The notes beneath the pieces are model-generated. The model saw only the letters and a program-made list of their open reading frames with translations. It was not told the origin of the DNA and ran no database searches. Below are positions 11,970-14,889 of a stretch of DNA of 14,889 nucleotides, piece after piece. The number at the start of each line of letters is the position of its first letter. Positions within the stretch are counted from its first letter, which is position 1. The position numbers were made by a program, and so were the translations under genes. Origin of the DNA: Actinomycetota bacterium (GTDB lineage Bacteria > Actinomycetota > Acidimicrobiia > IMCC26256 > PALSA-610). The DNA is taken from positions 1-14,889 of the forward strand of contig JAUZEM010000284.1 of assembly GCA_030839005.1 (NCBI GenBank), given 5' to 3'.

Positions 11970-14889
11970 ATGGCGCTCGACCGCTTCAGTGCGCCCGTGC
12001 GGGCCTGGTTCGAAACGAGCTTCGCCGCGCCCACCGACGCCCAGGCGAAGGGCTGGCCCGCGGTCGCCGACGGCGAGCACACGCTGCTCCTCGCCCCCAC
12101 CGGATCCGGCAAGACGCTCGCCGCGTTCCTCTGGGCCATCGACCGCCTCGGCAGCACGGTTCGACCCCCGAAGGACCGTCGCTGCCGTGTCCTCTACGTC
12201 TCGCCGTTGCGCGCCCTCGCGTTCGACGTCGAGAAGAACCTGCGCGCGCCGCTCGCGGGCATCACGCTCGCCGCCGAGCGCCTCGGCGAAGCGTTCGACG
12301 CTCCTACCGTCTCCATGCGCACGGGCGACAGCTCCGGCAAGGAGCGCCAACAGCTCGTCCGCAACCCACCCGACATCCTCATCACGACGCCCGAGTCGCT
12401 CTACCTCATGCTCACGTCGCAGGCACGCGAGACACTGCGCGGCGTCCAGACCGTGATCATCGACGAGATCCACGCGCTCGCGCCGACCAAGCGCGGCGCA
12501 CACCTCATGCTCTCGCTGGAGCGGCTCGAGGCAATCACGGACGCGCCACCCCAACGCATCGGCCTGTCGGCAACGCAGCGGCCGCTCGACGAGATTGCTC
12601 GCTTCCTGGGCGGCTACGGCGAGCACGGGCAACGCCCGGTCACCGTCGTCGATGCCGGCTCGCGCAAGTCGCTCGACGTCGAGGTGATCGTCCCGGTCGA
12701 CGACATGAACGAGCCCGGCGCGCATTCGGCCGCCTCGGGCGCGACGGCGGGCGCGCTCGGCCTCGACGACCCCGAGGCGAACCAGAGCATCTGGCCCCAC
12801 GTGCACCCGCGCATCCTCGAGCTGATCCGCGCGCACCGCACGACGATCGTGTTCTGCAACGCACGTCGTCTCGCGGAACGGCTCGCCGCGAGCCTCAACG
12901 ACCTCGCGGGCGAGGAGCTCGTGCGCGCCCATCACGGGTCTTTGGCCCGAGAGCAGCGCGTGCAGGTCGAGTCCGAGCTGAAAGAGGGTCGGCTGCGGGG
13001 CATCGTCGCGACGTCGAGTCTCGAGCTCGGGATCGACATGGGCACCGTCGATCTGGTCGTGCTGGTCGAGTCGCCGGGCTCGGTCGCGCGCGGCATACAG
13101 CGCGTCGGCCGCGCCGGCCATCAGGTCGGCGAGCCGAGCACGGGCAAGATCTTCCCGAAGTACCGCGGCGATCTACTGGAGGCCGCGATCGTCGTACGGC
13201 GCATGCGCGAGGGACTGGTCGAGGAGATGCGCTACCCGCGCAACCCGCTCGACGTGCTCGCGCAGCAGATCGTCGCGATGTGCGCACTCGACGAGTGGAG
13301 CGTCGACGACCTGTACGCGCTCGTACGCCGGTGTGCGAACTTCTCGGAGCTGTCCGAGGACGCGTTCCGCGAGACCCTCGACATGCTCGCGGGCCGGTAT
13401 CCCTCCGATCGCTTCAGCGGCTTGCGACCACGCGTCGTCTGGGATCGGATCGAGGGCCGGGTCCGGGCGCGCGAAGGCGCCCAGCGGGTCGCCGTGCAGA
13501 GCGGCGGGACCATCCCCGACCGCGGGCTCTTCGGTGTCTTCCTGCCCGACGGCGGCCGCGTCGGCGAGCTCGACGAGGAGATGGTCTACGAAAGCCGGGT
13601 CGGCGAGTGCTTCGTGCTCGGTGCGTCGACATGGCGGATCGAGGAGATAACGGTCGACCGCGTCGTCGTTACGCCCGCGCCCGGCGAACCCGCGAAGACA
13701 CCGTTCTGGAAAGGCGACCGGCCCGGTAGACCGCTCGAGCTCGGTCGCGCGCTGGGCGCGCTCGTGCGCGAGCTGCACGGCCTCGACCGCGCCCGGGTCG
13801 AAGCGGTGCTGGAGGAGAGCGGACTCGACGCGCGAGCCGCCTCAAACCTCCGGGCGTATCTCGAAGAGCAGGCCGAGTCGACGGGCGCGATCCCCGACGA
13901 CCGCACGATCGTGATCGAACGCTTCCCCGACGAGATCGGTGATTGGCGTGTCTGCATCCTCACGCCGTTCGGCTCGCGTGTGCATGCGCCCTGGGCACTC
14001 GCGATCGAGGAGCGGCTCGCGCGTGCCGACTTGCCGGTACAGGTGCTGTGGAGCGATGACGGCATCATCCTCCGCCTTCCCGAGTCGATCGACGACGTCG
14101 CGACCGAGCTCCTGCTTCCCGATCCCGATGATGTCGACGAGCTCGTCGTCGCGGGGTTGCCGAACACGTCACTGTTCGCCTCCAAGTTCCGCGAGAACGC
14201 GGCGCGCGCGTTGCTGCTCCCGCGCCGCCGTCCGGGCGAGCGCACACCGCTGTGGCAGCAGAGGCAGCGGGCGGCCGACCTGCTCGAGGTCGCGAGCGAC
14301 TTCCCCTCGTTCCCGATGCTGTTGGAGACGACGCGTGAATGCCTGCGCGACGTGTTCGACGTTCCCGCGCTACGCGAGGTGCTGACCCAGATCCGTTCGC
14401 GTGCGGTGCGCGTCGTCCCGGTCGAGACGCGCCGGGCGTCACCGTTCGCACAATCGCTCTTGTTCGGCTGGATCGCCGTGTACATGTACGAAGGCGACGC
14501 TCCACTCGCCGAACGCCGGGCCACCGCGCTCGCGCTCGACCGCGACCTCTTGCGCGACCTCATGGGCGCGGAAGAGCTGCGCGAGCTGCTCGACCCCGAA
14601 GCGCTCGCTTCGCTCGAGCTGGAGCTACAGAGACTGTTACCGACCCGGCACGCCCGCCACGCGGACGACCTGCACGATCTGCTCACCGACCTCGGGCCGC
14701 TCGGTCTCGACGAAGTCGTCGCCCGGTGCGCGGCCGATCCGCGACTTTGGGTCGAACAACTGCGCGCCGAGCGGCGGATCATCGAGATCGGTGGTCGGTT
14801 GGCCGCGGCGGAGGATGCGGCGCGCCTGCGCGACGCGCTCGGCTGGGCGATCCCGCAAGGCTTGCCCGCCGCCTTCACCGATCCCGTCG
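11970..14889 (+). CDS. lhr: Lhr-type superfamily 2 helicase (3' end beyond window)
   Basis: The frame runs open from ATG 11970 to the window edge, 973 codons with no stop. Helicase motifs: Walker A APTGSGKT (42-49), SPLRAL (78-83), TTPESL (139-144), DEIH box (165-168), SAT (200-202), VATSSLELGID (346-356) and QRVGRAGH (377-384). After the two RecA-like domains come a winged-helix-type region (about 400-560) and the DEAD/H-associated domain (from about 651; LTPFGSRVHAPWALAIEERL, then ASKFRENAARALLLPRR near 737-753), which together define the Lhr core. Family proteins are usually about 1,500 residues in actinobacteria, so roughly a third is missing. Mycobacterial Lhr is an ATP-dependent 3'-to-5' single-stranded DNA translocase that unwinds RNA:DNA duplexes and is linked to DNA damage responses. 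It appears to have its own promoter after the aminopeptidase repeat. Confidence 0.95.
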   Translation, partial: MALDRFSAPVRAWFETSFAAPTDAQAKGWPAVADGEHTLLLAPTGSGKTLAAFLWAIDRLGSTVRPPKDRRCRVLYVSPLRALAFDVEKNLRAPLAGITLAAERLGEAFDAPTVSMRTGDSSGKERQQLVRNPPDILITTPESLYLMLTSQARETLRGVQTVIIDEIHALAPTKRGAHLMLSLERLEAITDAPPQRIGLSATQRPLDEIARFLGGYGEHGQRPVTVVDAGSRKSLDVEVIVPVDDMNEPGAHSAASGATAGALGLDDPEANQSIWPHVHPRILELIRAHRTTIVFCNARRLAERLAASLNDLAGEELVRAHHGSLAREQRVQVESELKEGRLRGIVATSSLELGIDMGTVDLVVLVESPGSVARGIQRVGRAGHQVGEPSTGKIFPKYRGDLLEAAIVVRRMREGLVEEMRYPRNPLDVLAQQIVAMCALDEWSVDDLYALVRRCANFSELSEDAFRETLDMLAGRYPSDRFSGLRPRVVWDRIEGRVRAREGAQRVAVQSGGTIPDRGLFGVFLPDGGRVGELDEEMVYESRVGECFVLGASTWRIEEITVDRVVVTPAPGEPAKTPFWKGDRPGRPLELGRALGALVRELHGLDRARVEAVLEESGLDARAASNLRAYLEEQAESTGAIPDDRTIVIERFPDEIGDWRVCILTPFGSRVHAPWALAIEERLARADLPVQVLWSDDGIILRLPESIDDVATELLLPDPDDVDELVVAGLPNTSLFASKFRENAARALLLPRRRPGERTPLWQQRQRAADLLEVASDFPSFPMLLETTRECLRDVFDVPALREVLTQIRSRAVRVVPVETRRASPFAQSLLFGWIAVYMYEGDAPLAERRATALALDRDLLRDLMGAEELRELLDPEALASLELELQRLLPTRHARHADDLHDLLTDLGPLGLDEVVARCAADPRLWVEQLRAERRIIEIGGRLAAAEDAARLRDALGWAIPQGLPAAFTDPV

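Noticed and set aside
11909..13729. 606-codon plus-strand ORF and a 547-codon minus-strand ORF within the helicase region
   Set aside because: Both are Arg/Pro/Ala-rich shadow frames. The frame from 11970 has every superfamily 2 helicase motif and is open to the window end.

Overview
This window is high-GC, densely coding bacterial DNA with strong G/C third-position bias and several apparently leaderless or near-leaderless start sites (a TANNNT -10 element 6-9 nt before the start codon). It also carries an Lhr-type helicase, a membrane HAMP adenylate cyclase of the mycobacterial type, AtuA-family and PhyH-family genes, and stand-alone amidases. Together these suggest an actinomycetote, perhaps an Acidimicrobiia-like environmental lineage. 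That placement is inference from gene content; no rRNA or tRNA gene is present to fix it.

Layout. (1) Positions 1-382 hold the C-terminal end of a membrane protein (+), converging on the next operon with an unusually long tail-to-tail overlap. (2) A minus-strand operon runs from about 1928 down to 205: a 56-residue unrecognised protein, a phytanoyl-CoA-dioxygenase-family oxygenase, then a small P-loop sulfotransferase-like protein. (3) Divergent from it is a membrane class III adenylate cyclase (2075-3586). Its promoter has a CRP-like palindrome directly upstream of the -35 element and a start codon that coincides with the predicted transcription start. The gene is followed by a 10-bp tandem repeat that would fold as GNRA-capped RNA hairpins. 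(4) A plus-strand operon (3729-8386) holds two tandem paralogous amidases, an AtuA-family gene that overlaps the second amidase stop but is broken by one in-frame TAA at codon 35, and a separately encoded AtuA C-terminal-like domain. (5) A convergent HDOD signalling protein lies on the minus strand (8417-9247). (6) An M1 zinc aminopeptidase (9367-11883, +) ends inside a 17-bp tandem repeat that supplies its stop codon. (7) An Lhr-type superfamily 2 helicase (11970 to the window end, +) is cut by the window edge after about 973 codons.

How the genes fit together. The PhyH/sulfotransferase operon looks like small-molecule oxidation plus sulfonation, substrate unknown. The amidase/AtuA operon looks catabolic: amide or ester hydrolysis plus a DUF1446-type step of unknown chemistry. 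The cyclase could feed a cAMP signal back on its own promoter and on the divergent operon through the CRP-like site. The aminopeptidase and helicase look like housekeeping peptide turnover and nucleic-acid repair.

No gene-free stretch exceeds 300 bases. The longest gaps are 1929-2074 (divergent promoters), 3587-3728 (repeat and amidase promoter region) and 9248-9366 (divergent promoters). I saw no tRNA, rRNA, CRISPR array, insertion sequence or phage gene. The best candidates for something new are the CRP-box/leaderless cyclase control region with its divergent small-protein-PhyH-sulfotransferase operon, and the interrupted AtuA gene in the paired-amidase operon.
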